Program-made: the position numbers and the translations under genes
Notes under the pieces: generated by a model
Told to the model about the DNA's origin: nothing
Database searches by the model: none
What the model saw: the letters and a program-made list of their open reading frames with translations, nothing else
Shown: one piece after another, positions 42,478 through 56,100 of the stretch
Layout of the letters: every line of letters starts with the position of its first letter
Numbering within the stretch: the stretch's first letter is position 1
Origin: Sporopachydermia quercuum
Lineage: Eukaryota > Ascomycota > Sporopachydermiomycetes > Sporopachydermiales > Sporopachydermiaceae
Length of the DNA: 64,000 nucleotides
Direction: 5' to 3'
NCBI GenBank assembly: GCA_001599295.1
Contig: BCGN01000004.1
Span: forward strand, 496,346-560,345

Positions 42478-45261
42478 ATGAGAATACTAACTATCAGGAA
42501 CCTACCTTCAATAGGTAGGTCTTCATTGTTGATAGGTAGTACTGCTCCCGTAAGGGGATTACCATCAATATCTGTAAGACAATTATCATCAACGAAAACA
42601 TCANTAGTATATGAAACACCAGCATTTACAGAAATTGACAAAAAATGGAGAGAGAAATGGACAGAATTATGCTCAAACGACAGTTTGGATCCAAGCAAGT
42701 TTAATCCAGACCCTCAGCCAAAGAATAAAGGAAAATACTTTGCATTGGCTATGTTTCCTTATCCATCAGGAATGCTGCATATGGGTCATTTAAGAGTATA
42801 CACAATATCAGATACATTAGCAAGATTTCGAAGACTAACTGGTTATGATGTTGTTCATTGTATGGGATGGGATGCTTTTGGATTACCTGCTGAGAATGCT
42901 GCTATTGAGAGAGGGGTAGACCCTGCTGACTGGACTTCTTCTAATATTGCTAAGATGAAGGAACAAATGCTTGCTATGCATGCTGATTTTGATTGGGATC
43001 GTGAGCTTACCACTTGTAGTCCTGATTATTATAAATGGACTCAAAAATTGTTCTTGTTGATGTATGAAGAAGGTCTGGCTTATAGGAAAGAAGCAGAGAT
43101 CAACTGGGACCCTGTCGATCAAACAGTGCTAGCTAATGAACAAGTTGATGACGAAGGCAGATCTTGGAGATCCGGTGCTCTTGTCGAGAAGAGAATGCTA
43201 AAGCAATGGTTTTTCGGCATAACGAAATATGCCGAAAGACTGAATGAGGANTTGAAATTATTGGACAATTGGCCTGATCGTGTTCCTAAAATGCAGAAAC
43301 ATTGGATAGGAGCTTCAAATGGCGCTGAAGTAAAATTCGCTCTCCCCGAAGGATTCGAATCTGAAACTGTAAATATTTTCACTACTCGCCCGGATACTTT
43401 GTTTGGCGTCCAGTTCGTTGCTCTTGCTTTAGATCATCCTATTGCTAAGAAGTACCGGGAAACGAACCCAGAATTAGATCAGTTTATATTCAAAGCAGAA
43501 CAGCTCCCCGAGGGTTCTAAAGAGGCATTTGAGATTCCTGGGTTATTTGTATCTAATCCTTTAACGCCAGATGTATTTGATGTTCCTGTGTATGTAGCCC
43601 CATATGTTCTAGGTCATTATGGCCATGGAGCAGTTATGGGATGTCCGGGACATGACGAGCGTGATTTTGAATTCTGGAAGCTAAATAACCCAGAAATACC
43701 AGTTAGGTTTGTTATTGAGCCTACGGAAGGAGCTCATGATAGGCTGTCAGCTTTCACGTTGAAGAAGGGTCGATTAGCTTCAAACTGCGGGAAATATTCT
43801 GGGTTGAACACTTCTGAAGCCATTAAAGCTATTGTTGATGATTTAACTACTGAGAATAGAGGCAAATCTTGTCGTCAGTACCGTCTGAGAGATTGGCTAT
43901 TATCTCGTCAAAGATACTGGGGAGCACCAATACCTATTATCCATTGCAAATCATGTGGTACTGTTCCTGTACCGGATAAAGATTTACCTGTACTATTACC
44001 CAAAGGTGCTAATTTCAGTCAGAAAGGTGGTAATCCTTTGGCTAAAGCAGAAGAGTTCTATAAAGTGAAATGTCCAAGTTGTGGAGAAGATGCTCATAGA
44101 GATACTGATACTATGGACACATTTGTTGATAGCTCATGGTACTTTTTCAGGTTTACTGATGCTCAGAATCCTAACAAAATGTTCTCAGAAGAGAAATCTT
44201 CTGCTCTTATGCCTGTAGATTTGTATATTGGAGGTATTGAACATGCTATTCTCCATTTGCTATATTCACGTTTTGTGGGTAAATTTCTTGCTGATAAAGG
44301 CCTATGGTCTGGAGGTGATCTCAATGGTGAGCCTATTAAAAAGCTAGTGAGCCAAGGAATGGTTCATGGCAAAACGTACATTGAACCTCATACTGGTAGG
44401 TTTCTTAAACCTCATGAAGTAGACGTCTCTGATATGATGAAACCTAAGGTGATTGGTGGTAAATATAATGGTGAAGAAGCTAAGATATCTTATGAAAAGA
44501 TGTCAAAGAGCAAATATAATGGTGCCGATCCTGGTGAATGCATAGCAAAACATGGCGCTGATGCTACAAGGGCTCATATTTTATTCCAAGCCCCAGTTCC
44601 TGATGCTTTGAATTGGGATGAGACCAAAATCGTTGGTATTGAAAGATTTCTCAAGCGTATTTTAGTATTATCTGAGCAGTTTCAACAGTCTGGATTGGAT
44701 ATTGAAAGCGAAGGATTGCGCTCCTTTGAACAAAAAGGTGAATTGAAAGAGGATCAAATTGAGCTATGGAACCATTTACAGTGCACTACAGCAAAGATTA
44801 CTGACTCTTTTACTGAAGCAGAATCATTGAATACTGTGATCTCTGATTATATGAAACTTATGAATGAAATAACCAATTACATCAATAATCCTGGATTCTC
44901 TCAAGAGTTTGCTTTGTATGTATATAAGAAACTATTGGTATTGATGGCCCCAGTGACACCAGCAACAGTTGAGGAAGCATGGGAGAAGATATCAAGAGAT
45001 GAGAAGTCAATTTTCTATGAACGGTGGCCAGAAGCACAAGCTATCAGACAATCAATGCAGCGGAAATACCAAGTCATTGTAAATGGTAAATTCAAATTCA
45101 TGATTGATGCTCATAAGGACAGTCATAAAGATAAAGAAGCATTGATTAACTCTGTTTTGACTAGTGAACAGGGCAGACGCCTGTTTGGTCAATGTCCTGA
45201 ATTCAAGAAAATAGTTGTTACACCTAAAATTATTAGTTTTGTTCTTTCAAAATCAAAGTAA
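42478..45261 (+). CDS. NAM2: Mitochondrial leucyl-tRNA synthetase
   Basis: The 927-residue class I synthetase charges mitochondrial tRNA-Leu; in S. cerevisiae it also aids group I intron splicing. After a basic Ser/Arg-rich presequence (about 1-40) come [16 protein letters not shown] with the HIGH box H101-M-G-H104 and the CP1 editing domain with the threonine-rich TTRPDTLFG. Next are the [12 protein letters not shown] block, a zinc-type CKSC/CPSC pair, the KMSKS motif at 674-678 and the LeuRS C-terminal domain. Length suits the bacterial-type mitochondrial enzyme (S. cerevisiae 894 aa). Two codons contain N. The conserved Leu in GMLHMGH is encoded by CTG. The gene converges on CTF3. Confidence 0.97.
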   Translation: MRILTIRNLPSIGRSSLLIGSTAPVRGLPSISVRQLSSTKTSXVYETPAFTEIDKKWREKWTELCSNDSLDPSKFNPDPQPKNKGKYFALAMFPYPSGMLHMGHLRVYTISDTLARFRRLTGYDVVHCMGWDAFGLPAENAAIERGVDPADWTSSNIAKMKEQMLAMHADFDWDRELTTCSPDYYKWTQKLFLLMYEEGLAYRKEAEINWDPVDQTVLANEQVDDEGRSWRSGALVEKRMLKQWFFGITKYAERLNEXLKLLDNWPDRVPKMQKHWIGASNGAEVKFALPEGFESETVNIFTTRPDTLFGVQFVALALDHPIAKKYRETNPELDQFIFKAEQLPEGSKEAFEIPGLFVSNPLTPDVFDVPVYVAPYVLGHYGHGAVMGCPGHDERDFEFWKLNNPEIPVRFVIEPTEGAHDRLSAFTLKKGRLASNCGKYSGLNTSEAIKAIVDDLTTENRGKSCRQYRLRDWLLSRQRYWGAPIPIIHCKSCGTVPVPDKDLPVLLPKGANFSQKGGNPLAKAEEFYKVKCPSCGEDAHRDTDTMDTFVDSSWYFFRFTDAQNPNKMFSEEKSSALMPVDLYIGGIEHAILHLLYSRFVGKFLADKGLWSGGDLNGEPIKKLVSQGMVHGKTYIEPHTGRFLKPHEVDVSDMMKPKVIGGKYNGEEAKISYEKMSKSKYNGADPGECIAKHGADATRAHILFQAPVPDALNWDETKIVGIERFLKRILVLSEQFQQSGLDIESEGLRSFEQKGELKEDQIELWNHLQCTTAKITDSFTEAESLNTVISDYMKLMNEITNYINNPGFSQEFALYVYKKLLVLMAPVTPATVEEAWEKISRDEKSIFYERWPEAQAIRQSMQRKYQVIVNGKFKFMIDAHKDSHKDKEALINSVLTSEQGRRLFGQCPEFKKIVVTPKIISFVLSKSK

Positions 45262-45479
45262 ATGGTGTATCATCTTCTCGGCTGGGGTGGACGATGTGTT
45301 TTCTTCTCGCAAGGTATCTAAGATGCATAAAACAAAAGAAAACTAAAACACTGTACATAAAATAATCAAGTTGTATATAAAGATTAAGTGGTGGTAGATG
45401 AATAAATATAAAAGTTAAGCCGACAATAAGCAAAAAATCAAGCCAACAACAGAGTCAATATAAATGTAATTGGGGTTGA

Positions 45480-47899
45480 TTATTTCGATGCTCCTGTAAC
45501 TGTTTTCTCNGGTTTCCTGCCGATGAGACTTTTGATTGAAGCATACAGCAATTCACTAATACCAGTCATTCCTTTCTCATCTAAACGGTCTAGTAGTTTA
45601 ATTCTCAGTTCATCAAATGTCATGTTCAAGCCACCATTGCCAGCTAAAGCNGTAAAACTCTGATGCGTAGCAGGTCCTGAATGACGTTTAGTAACAATTG
45701 GATCAGCATCTTCCAATTCCCTAACAAGATCAGCAGCAATTTTAACAAACGCCGCTGAATGGAATAATGAATACATGTTGCAGATGTGTTCTCTTTGTTC
45801 AATAGGTTTTCCCAAGGTATTAACAAAATTCCTGTTAAGCAATAAACCTTTACTTCCTCTATCTTTAACCGAAAATGCTCTGTTACGCCAAAGGAGATTA
45901 CAGATATCCATAACATATGAATTGTATAGTTGAACTTCGGAAGAAAACTGGGGATCCATTGCATATTCTGCAAAGAATGGCTTAATACAAGCAATAAATC
46001 CACAAATTTTCGAGATAGCAATTGGATTCCCGCTCAATAGGAATCGGTAGACTAAAGCCGGTGGAAGCAAGAATGTTGGAATGGAAAACTCTTTTAGTGT
46101 GATTGTTGAGATGGTTTCAAAGTAGTCAATTAATGCTATCTGAATACCTGCATGATCATTAAATCGCTTTAGTTTTGTTTAGTTAGTATGCCTTATCTTA
46201 CTCGTGTTCTTCAGTTTGTTCACTTTGTCCATGGATTGGAGTAATAAAAATAGTACTTACCTCGAGTTTTCGCAATCCAATGTTCGCTATTTCATTCGAA
46301 AGTTTCATGATGGAAAATCTGATATCTGTTTCGCTAATAATAATCGATCTTTGGATATTTAAGTTAGTATAAATGTCACTAGTAGAACTAGGTTAAAGCA
46401 ATGAAGAAATGAGGTGTAAAACATACTGTGGAGTTTTATTGTTCATTGAGAAATTCCAGTTCTTGCCTAACTCAGCAAAAGCGTCAAACAGTTGAATCAC
46501 ATGCTCAATTTGATTGGTGTTAAAATTATGTGGAGTATTGTTGTTCTGAGCCATATCATGCAGTAATAACTCTTCAATTCCTCGTAGCACATTAAGATAG
46601 AAATTAGACCACGTTTGACAAGATATATAAGGCAAAAGACTCAATATTTGCTTTCTAAATTTAATTCCATCCCAAGAAGCAAGCACTTTATATAAAAACT
46701 CTTCAACTGAGAAAATAAGACTTTTGGTGTACTCCGTGAAGAAGATGATTTGATCCAACAATTGTTCAATGTCCTTTTCACCAACATCCTCATTATGTAA
46801 AACGAATGAAATCCAAGTTTCAAGTTTCACCCAAACTGGATGAGTGTTTTCTTTCAATGAAATGATTCTCAATAAAGCCTCGGGCCTTCTTAGGACTGAT
46901 CCTATTTGAACTGGGAATTCAATGACATCTAGGTTATTCAAAGCTGACTCTACAGAAAATAGCTCCTTTGATGAAGAAACGGTGAAGCCGATACCATACA
47001 AAGAGGATTTCTTGTTTTCGATTCTCCGTTTCTTGTTTCTTTCTTCAAAATCTTGGAATTTGGTGAATGTCGTTGCTGCAGTCTCTTTACCGTGCATAGT
47101 TGTCAGTATTTTGAAGAATTCAGGATTAGGAATATTGAAGACATTTGGTTTGATAGCAGGGAAAGTATCAGCGATTGATTCAGGGAAGTATTCTCTGAAT
47201 AATTGTAGTAATCCAATGATTTGTTGACAATCAGGTTTCTTCTTATATAAGTCAAAAAGAAATTCTACTCGGAATGGTTTCACATGCTTGCGCTTCGTAT
47301 GAAGGAAAAGCAATTGAGCTAACGATGGAGCTAAATATTGATATGACAAATAGCTGAACAGAATGCCGTACAGTCTTTCAAAAATCTTGACATCCTTAGT
47401 AAAGCCCGAAATTAGAATCATCCATTTGACCAGTTCAGTTTGAACTTCGACAGGTACACCAGTAGTACCCTTTTTGGAGTCAGGAGATCCCAGGCACCCA
47501 CAAATCATTAGAATGACCTCAGTAGAAACTAAAGATCGGGGGAACAGAATACTTCTAACCATTTGCCTTAATATTGAAACTGAAATGGTAGAATCAGGAT
47601 GGGTTATTACTGCAATCATGTTGAGCAATTCCTGACCATTCAACCCATATATAGGAGTCAATTGCTCTAATATTTGGTACTGTTGTTTGACATCAGTACT
47701 TGACAGAGACTTCTTATCAATGCCTGAAAATTATTCTGTTAGTAATTAGTAATTCTTGCGTGGGACAACNAATCTACGTGAGAATTCACTTCTGGATCTA
47801 TCTCTACTCTACTCTTATCATTCGATTCTACCAGTACTTACCTCTCACCAGTTCGATAACTGCGTTTCGAATAGCATTGGTTTCTGATTCAGGACTCAT
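45480..47899 (-). CDS. CTF3: Inner kinetochore protein Ctf3/Mis6/CENP-I, four exons
   Basis: CDS is complement(join(45480..46139, 46261..46348, 46427..47723, 47842..47899)), 700 aa. Ctf3 is the CENP-I subunit of the CCAN complex that sits on centromeric nucleosomes (S. cerevisiae 733 aa). The N-terminal HEAT region shows the family block near residues 90-160: LVKWMILISGFTK, FERLYGILFSYLSYQYLAP, and LLFLHTKRKHVKPFRVEFL. The rest is helical. All three introns are phase-consistent and have TACTAAC branch sites. Exon 1 encodes MSPESETNAIRNAVIELVR. The last exon includes FLLPPALVYRFLLSGNP. One codon in exon 4 is blurred by N near 45651 and another near 45510. A four-exon structure is unusual for budding yeast. 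Confidence 0.88.
46140..46260 (-). other. CTF3: Intron 3 of CTF3 (121 nt)
   Basis: Donor GTAAGT at 46260, branch TACTAAC near 46184-46178, acceptor TTCAG ending 46140. An earlier AG seven bases upstream would bring in a stop, so the distal one is used. Exon 4 then opens with IALIDYFETIS. Confidence 0.85.
46349..46426 (-). other. CTF3: Intron 2 of CTF3 (78 nt)
   Basis: Donor GTATGT at 46426, branch TACTAAC and acceptor CAAAG ending 46349. It is phase 2 and restores a Gln codon after NNKTP. Confidence 0.88.
47724..47841 (-). other. CTF3: Intron 1 of CTF3 (118 nt)
   Basis: Donor GTAAGT at 47841, branch TACTAAC at about 47745-47739, acceptor TTTTCAG ending 47724. It is phase 1, splitting the Gly codon after ...IELVR. 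Confidence 0.9.
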
Positions 47900-50004
47900 G
47901 ATTGCCGAATAACTTTTTTTGGTTGAACTCTAGTCAAATCATCTGTATAAACAATATTTCGTGATAATTTAGTCAATCTAGAACATGTTTCATTTTTTTT
48001 ACTTGAATGTTTATCTTATCATCATCTGATAGCATCTGTTGCAAATGCAAATGAGCTTACAAAACAAAAAAAAAGGTGAACAGTGAAATGAGAGTTTGAG
48101 TTGAGACACTACATGTAACTTTGTAATTAAGATTATGTGATCATTAAATAACTACTAGAATCTTGCAATTGAGTTTGAGTTGATGATGTGAACAGAAAAC
48201 AATAGTGAAGTGATTCCTTAGGTGGGGAGAGAAAGAGGTGAAATTAAGGTGTATGAGATATGGGACGCTGGAATGGAGAATATGGTGCTTCTTCTGTTGA
48301 ATTGGGAACAGCATATTGTGGATTTGTTTACTCAATCAAATGATAACCAAACCTGTGTGATGAGANAAATCAACCGACTCGTAAAATAACTCCATTAGTA
48401 TATCAGTGGTTATTGAGTATTGATTTCAGGAAGGGTTATTGTTGAAGATCTTCGATACTAGATTGCAATTTCACTCGTTGCTTTGCTGTTTGCAAGGTTG
48501 GAATTATGTCTGGAACCACTCGGAATGATCTCATTGCATTCCCCAGTAAGGATTGATTGAAAGTTTATTCGATATATATATATGTATAAACCAGATATAA
48601 GATTTATTTATTAATTCGTTATTGATTAAGGTACTAAAATTACGATTTTCTTTATTTTGGAGATATTTTTACGTTTCGCTAAGATTGGCTTTTTCAGTAT
48701 ATAGATAAAATAAGTCATTGTTCTTAGCTTCTTCCTTTATGGAATGCTGTTACTTATTGATGCTGAACCTTTCAGTTAGAAGCTAGACACTTTCGGAACA
48801 ATTGTATACATTATCATATATTAAAAAATCAATTAAGATGGCAATATACGATCTAATGCTACATTTCCGGGGATCATTTCAATCGCAATCGAATGATAAT
48901 ACAATTATTGTTTGGAATGGCACTACACTTCTCTTCGTAGTAAGTGCCAATCAGCTTACAATGAGTAGTAGAGATTATACAAGAACAGTAATTTATTTGA
49001 ACACCGTAAATACTGTTTTGCAAACAAGGCACTTCATTATCTCAATTGCAAACTAGCTTCGAAATCGCAACGTATATTGAGCCAACAATTTGTAGAATGG
49101 AAAAGGGATAGAATATAAATTCCGTACAAAGCAACTAGCTTTTTAAACGGGAAATTACTGATTTTCTTGAGACTCCCTGAATGCCTGAAATCTTTGGAGT
49201 CATTTCAATACCACTTCAGAAGCTTTGGAGCATGAAATAAACAGGGTAATAATTCTGATACAGTTAACTATAACTCAGTGACAAATCTTTAATTCCTGCA
49301 GTCAATCGCTTAGCGAAAGCTAAATCCGTGAACTTGTAGCTTGAAACGAAAAGTGATTGATAGACTAGATAGTGATTCTTACAAAAGTCACTTCTAAAAT
49401 GATACTAATAATATTAATGATGTTTCATTAATACTCAGAAATCGCTCCTTGTTTCATCACATTTAGATTATATGTATCGCCTCTTTTACCTTCATCAAAT
49501 TTCTAATAATCTACGAAATGGGTTATAGGAGAATTACTTTTGTCCGGTGACAAGAGTTCCTTTCCATCAATTAGAGAATATAAAGATTTGAGTATCTTTT
49601 TAGGTTTGATGAACTCATTCGAAAGTTTCGATGTTTAAGCCTTATTTAACATTTGAGACTATAAAGCTAAACTTTAGATATGCATTAAGTTAAAGAACTC
49701 TTCTGATTTTAGATGATTATACTACTTCATACGTTAAACCTTATTCTTAGACATAAAAATTACAACATCGCCGGTAATTATTTCAGTTTTACTTTCAACT
49801 TCTCTTTTGGTTATAGAGCTTATCCTTCATATGTCTGTTGAANGGCCCTCATTTCATGATGATCTTAATCGTCACTATTATCAGCAATGAAGTAGCTTAA
49901 ACATCAATATAAATCTATTGGTTCCGTAACGAAAGACGTATATCTCAATGGCTTATAAATAAGCATATATTCCAATTCTCCATTCTTGTAAGTCAAAGAA
50001 ACAC

Positions 50005-50214
50005 TCAACCACGTGGAACTGAGAGTTGATTCAGTTGAAAGTTCTGAAGGTTTGGACTGGTATTGTCAATAATACTTGCAAGATATATTGAACCTTCATT
50101 TTCAAGAATGGCATTGAATAAGTTGATGGCAATTTCTTGAAAACAAGGCAAATCAAACCAGATTCGAGTCAGTTGATGCTTATGGGTGAATTCTCGTCCA
50201 GGGTCTTCAATCAT
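50005..50214 (-). CDS. Possible exon/short protein behind a TACTAAC acceptor
   Basis: The 69-codon frame begins MIEDPGREFTHKHQLTRIWF and ends LNQLSVPRG. Directly before its ATG on the minus strand are a perfect TACTAAC (50236-50230) and AAACACCAAAG, a complete 3' splice site placing the ATG as the first codon of an exon. The composition is protein-like and not low complexity. I found no convincing donor or upstream coding exon, so it may be a 5'-UTR-intron gene, the last exon of a decayed gene, or chance. Confidence 0.27.
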   Translation of the reverse strand: MIEDPGREFTHKHQLTRIWFDLPCFQEIAINLFNAILENEGSIYLASIIDNTSPNLQNFQLNQLSVPRG

Positions 50215-50271
50215 CTTTGGTGTTTGAAAGTTAGTAGAATANTTTAATAGCTACTCAGTAGCAGTTAAATG

Positions 50272-50369
50272 TAGTCGCACAATCGTAGTTAAATATGTTT
50301 TAATTAGTAAAATAGTTATCTAGTCGCACAATCGTAGTTAAATATGTTCTAATTAGTAAAATAGTTATC
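50272..50369. repeat. 49-bp tandem duplication, two copies
   Basis: Unit TAGTCGCACAATCGTAGTTA... (49 bp) occurs at 50272-50320 and 50321-50369 with one mismatch. It lies within the presumed intron/upstream part of the 69-codon frame at 50005-50214, and each copy contains a TACTAAT on the minus strand. Confidence 0.95.
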
Positions 50370-53098
50370 TCGCTGAAACATAAGTACATCTAAATCCAAT
50401 GGGCAAACTTTAGTACAGAATATATCTCAGTTATCCCTCAAAAGAAAGCATCAACAGTTCTCATAATGCCTGCCTGAGTCTACGATGATCGGGTTTCGTT
50501 CTTGAGTAAAATTAACAGCTCAGCACTGTGAAAGTAGTTTTTCTTAAGTCCACTGTCAGTTCAATAAAATTCAATTCTAAAAAATATTGACGGAATTCAA
50601 TTGTCGATGTAATGCTTCGGAATTCAACCAATTGGGCTAAACCCTCAGAGTATTTTATTTCATGTAACTTTGTACATCTTTCTTATCGGTCCTATCTNTC
50701 AAAATGGCTTTTTTTTTCTGTTTGTCTGAAATATCGATCAATATCTCCTACAATATGTAATGTTCAATAGAAATAATCGCCTGCCACTTGTAACAGACTT
50801 TTTTCTTTCTTACTTTCTTGTTTTCGCCATAACACATCCTCAGTACTCTAAAAAAGATAATATTTCAAAATGAGTTGAGATTTAGAATTATACTTGTAGA
50901 ATAGTAAAAACGCACCTTTAATTAATGGGTAATCATGAAGACCGTGCAAGCAATTCAATCAATATCATAATATCCTGTCTGTGACATCAGAACAGAAATA
51001 GAACTTCGTAAACGATACAATTAATTCAACAATTGAACAAATTCTATATTCATAGTCACCTTACATCTTGCTCTTGAAGTATCGTAGGGAAATTGAACAT
51101 GACTTAACCAGCGCTTTGAGCTTAGGGGTTGCTAACCAATTTCTCTCATTTATCTGATTACAAGAATTTTCAACCAATATCTATTATCAAAGAGCCCACT
51201 ATGATTAGTCTTCTTTATTATTATATTATAACAGTTAAATCTGAGCTCGAAAGACAGTTCAGATTTCAGCTTTTTCATTGCCTATCCTTCAGTAAATTGT
51301 AAACTAAGAAAAAATTGTAAANCAAGATTTTTATTCTACAAGACTTCTGTTCATGACTTACAAAAAATTTCTCAAAATCAATCAATACAAAATACGGCTT
51401 ATTATTAGGATGATAATTTTTTTTTTTTTAATTCTCTCGACAAAGATTTCCAAACGGGCTTTCATTTAATTCATCTTTTACCAAGGAAACTTAAGCTAAG
51501 GNAAAAAAAAGAAGGTCAACCAACAATACCAAACCCATGAAGACAATAATGTCTATATATATTGAGGTCTACAAATTATTATGTAGCACTTCGACATATC
51601 TGTAGTGTTCCTTCCATGTTAGCATCACATTATTTTCTTGGGATCCTTTTAAATGCATATTAGATGNTCGGTGATGGCAAGCCTACATTATTCATTCATC
51701 TCATTAGATAAACCCTTACCTCTTCTACCTTTACCTCTTACACTTTGATGGTAGAATGAATCTAAAAACAGTCTGGTAGGAATACGTTGAGGACAAATTA
51801 CAGCGAAGATAATAAAAATTGTTGATAACCGTTTTTGAATAATATATAATAACGATTGCTCATTTGAATTATGGATTGAGTATATCAAATTAATGATAAT
51901 ATTGGTAGATTGGCTGCAATTTAAGTATAGGCTAAACCTAAGTATCGATTGGTATTCTCAAAGGCTCTTTTCTGTCAGTTTAGTTTGATACCTTTAGCAA
52001 AAATAGTCCTTATTTATAATTAATCTAACAGTGAGTATGAAGAATGAAAGTCGTTCATACTAAATATTCTGATTGACTTAGAGAAAAGGAGTAAAACCGA
52101 AAATAAGTCATTTCACTGCAATATAGGCCCATGTTTTGAACTTAAGATTCAGGCCCTGTTTGGATCATTTATCTAAACTGGAAAGATGGTCTTCCCAACA
52201 AAAGAAGTAACGGATTTAAATTGACGTTCTAATTTCTCTTATTTCAATGAAGAATCATTATTTACCTACCCTGATGACCGTTCAGTAGATTGTTTCTATG
52301 GGAAGCAATCAGACGTTGTTAACATATTAACATATTGTTACTTACATAGCATTGCGGGCCTCTGTTGCTCATATTTCTTTTTTTCTTCTTACCTCTGTAA
52401 AATCTACCATTCCTAACACTTTATAAGATTGTTCAAGTGTTCACCTACAATTGCAACATCAGGCATGAAGCGAAAGATTTCTTCTCCTATTCGTTTGGCA
52501 TTTGGCAGTACCGGCAGACCTTCCTTTGGCAGAAAAATGTCTGATTCTTANAATTTATAGAAGAAGGATCATTAATCTGGGCGAGAACATGTTCAAGTCT
52601 ACCTCTGTGACTCTTCAGTTTAATTCTCAGGATTGATAACATAACAGTCATAAAGAGTAGCAGGCATTCTTTTCTCTTTTTTGAATATTTTAACAAGCAT
52701 CGGACTAGCGGTCAATAAGAGTTATTAACAGGACGATACAATTCATTCTTTGTAGAGTTAGAAGGGGTTACGTGTCCTGATGGTCTGGAACATTGGAATT
52801 AATCTTTACATTAACAAGATCATCAAACAGGCAATAGCAAAGGTGAATCAATATAAAAGATTATCTGGATCAGTAGCAACACAAGCTGATTTGTTTTCGG
52901 TTCATATATTCTTGTAANAACTGTGCAATAGACCTCGGGTTTTGTCGAGATTCATTGAATTTCTGTCTGGTCTGGTAGCGCCTTCACTTAGGTTGTCCCA
53001 TTTAAATTTATAGTTTAACATTTAACACTTTAAATTCAAAGATGAAGATTGCCTAACGTTTGTACGTATCAACTAACTAACTCTATTCTCCAACTTAC

Positions 53099-53191
53099 CT
53101 TCAAAGCTAAGATTAGCGTATCTAAACAATCGGATTTCATATAATTTGTGTTACCCAGAAAGTTATGACTGAATGTGCTCCCTAATGACAT
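53099..53191 (-). other. Exon-like 31-codon frame ending in GTAAGT
   Basis: On the minus strand an ATG follows a T/A-rich leader and opens MSLGSTFSHNFLGNTNYMKS and eleven further codons up to a perfect GTAAGT donor at 53098. A possible second exon after a CACAG near 52921 stays open about 30 codons. There is no TACTAAC between them. The family is unknown; treat it as a candidate first exon only. Confidence 0.2.
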
Positions 53192-56100
53192 TTTTTTAAA
53201 ACAACTCTGAGAATATAATCAGTCAGATAAGAGCACATAGATATTGAAGCCCTAGAATAGCATCATTTTCAGTTTACTTGAATTTTGTCTCTGGTAAAAT
53301 ATACTAGAAAGCAAGTAAACAAAAACAAAAACTTTGTTCTACGGTGACTTGCTTCCATTTCTAAACAATTCCAGACAAATTAAGTAAACAGACTCTACTT
53401 ACCAGCATCTGAAACATACCAAATTTTGTTCCTGGCAATTACAGAAATACCTGTTGAAATGATGACATGTTTAATATAACTGTGACATTTCAGTTTCATG
53501 TTGAACTCAGTTTGGAAATGATTCAGGAACGACTTATTGAACAATCCTTCTCAACTGTATTTCCCGTGTTTTGTCATATCTCATTCTCCAAAGAGTTACA
53601 TCTTTCAAAATGGAGGCTCCACTAGAAAGAAAGATACGATAAAATATAGAGCAAAGGAGCTCAGAATTTTCGTTTGAATAAAGTTGGCTCTTTTTGCATT
53701 TTCTTGTTGCTTCGACAATTTATGAAGTGGGTTACCCTATCATTTTATCTTAGGGCTCGCTTAACCGAAACCGGTTCTTCTGATCTAGGGGAGCTTCCAA
53801 TGCTCCTTTAGCAAGAGATTTAACCTGATTGACCTTAATAATTTTTAAATATATCAATTAAATTTGATAATGATTGATACTGTATTTGATTACATATTAA
53901 ATGGGAAGTACATGAATTCAAATTGGAAATCTATATTTTTTAAACTCAAGTTTCCAAACTTAATAATATGCTGTGTTTCATATGAGGCAGATCCACATGA
54001 GGCAGATAAAGAATAAGTCTCTTACTTCTCATTAACGCCAGCTGCAAGTTAATCTCAGGTGTGTAGCTCTAGGCACAACTGCATTGAACAAAGAAATAAA
54101 TCAATCTTTATCAATCTTCATAGTAGCAAGATTGAACATACTCTAACCCATTCGTCCTATGAATACTTAATTTATAAACAAATAAATTGAAAAGAAATAT
54201 TAAAAGAAATCTTCTAGTTTCAAGACCCATACAAGCAATCATCAGAATAGCTCCTCAATATTTTAGTAAATCCTTACCTTCGGTCATAGGAAACTAAACA
54301 TCTGAGTAAAATAGAGTTTAAACCCTAATTTGCTCACTAGTTCACATTTCCATCTCGGTGTTGTGGATCAACTCTTCAGCTAATAAGCGATTCTGAGTGT
54401 GGACCTAGCATTAAAAACGATAGTATGGTTAATGTAACTATGGGTGTTTATGAAATCTGATCTTAATATAGTTGAGCCTTTTTCTTCCGTTGATATCTTT
54501 TTTTCAATTAGATATTTATTGCAGTTCAACGACCACTGAAGAGTTGGTTACAGCCAAATTGAATGAATTGTGCCTTCACAAGATTGGCCTCATTAAAAGT
54601 AGTAACGTAGATAGTTTAAATAAAATACTTTGTTAAAGAGTTTACAATATGTTGCTTTAGGAGTATCGGTAAACTGTTTCCTTACCGACACAGCTCAGGA
54701 GAACTTCTTTTAGCAAATCAAATGCTTTCTAATTAAATAGAATAAGATACCTCTCGATGTATACCCTTTCTCGTGCAGAGTGTTATTTCTAGCACTTTAC
54801 TTTTAACGGTTAAGGATTCATATCTAAATAGTAGAATTAATCGACCATAGTGTATGCTTCAACTAGAGTGGTACATTGCTATATTAATTCCTTCAATATA
54901 TAATTGCATTTTGTCTTTGTCTCGAAAGTATTGAAATTCTTGTAATATCTAGAAAATAATGAATATTATTGTCTGGAAGGTATTGATCACTAGTCCTGAT
55001 CTTATCTATTTACTTTATAATTATCGTCTATCAAAGATATTCTATTTAAATGAACATTACATTTCACTTTTATCAATTGTTCCAATATTGCACTGCTTAG
55101 TCATTCTTGATACCGAAGATTGCTCAGTGGAAGCATCTGTAGAACTAGTACTTCATCTCTTGTCATAGCCAAGAACAAAATTGCTAATATTCTCTTTTAC
55201 CGTGCAGCTATTGTCTTTCAGAGTGCTTGTTATGTTAGATAGCTAGAAAGTATAGAAAATTCAATCATGAGAATAAATCAAGCGAGCAGATCTCTAATAT
55301 ATTCATATTTTTTGGCGTTTTCCAATGGTTAGAAACACAAATAATTGTATTCAACCTGTACATCTCCAAGGTCCTCTAGAATATTCTTACCTGGTGTTTC
55401 TGAAGCTTGTTATCCGCTTTTACCTGACAATGGAAGCTTTTATCCAAACATCAGCATGATTGATAAATATGCCATTGCTGAAGAAAGAAGGGCTTTTACA
55501 GGTGAGCCGTTGAGAATGTATTGTCTTGCACTGTGCCAGAGAGTAACCTTGATTCCGGACGTAAGAACTGCTAAGACTGTTTGCAAGTCGTATAAAAGTA
55601 TTCAACAGTCTCTCGATTACTTATTATTTAGTTTATTGTAAAAATAAAGGCAGAAAGACCTGATAATCTAAATTTAACATTGCCAACCATCATTGAAGGT
55701 GAGGAAACTGTTAGTAGAAGTCAGCTACTTTCACAAGTTTTGTCCGGGTTTATTTGCGGTTCATTTGGAAGCATTCCGCTATGAAACCAGGGAGACTAAT
55801 TAATCAAATAAATTGTCTTCTCTGATATAAATTCTATATCATATAATACAAAAGTCGTTGAAACAGGATTAGATGGTGAATAGTAATCACTAGAGAAGTA
55901 TTTTGGTTGATATCAATATACTGCTTGTTAATCAACGGGAATAGGCATATTATCTATTGATCGATATACGGCTTATGCGTGAAACGTCTCACTTGATTAT
56001 TTCTCGATACTTATTGTAAACTCCATAAAATGAATAATCCAATGGTCTGTATGGGGGAATAATTCCCAATTATGTATGTTACTTGTGGTTGTGATTGTCA

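Noticed and set aside
55345-55641. 98-codon + strand frame in the desert
   Set aside because: No similarity recognised. It overlaps an antisense frame of equal quality and lacks promoter or splice context. It may be chance.
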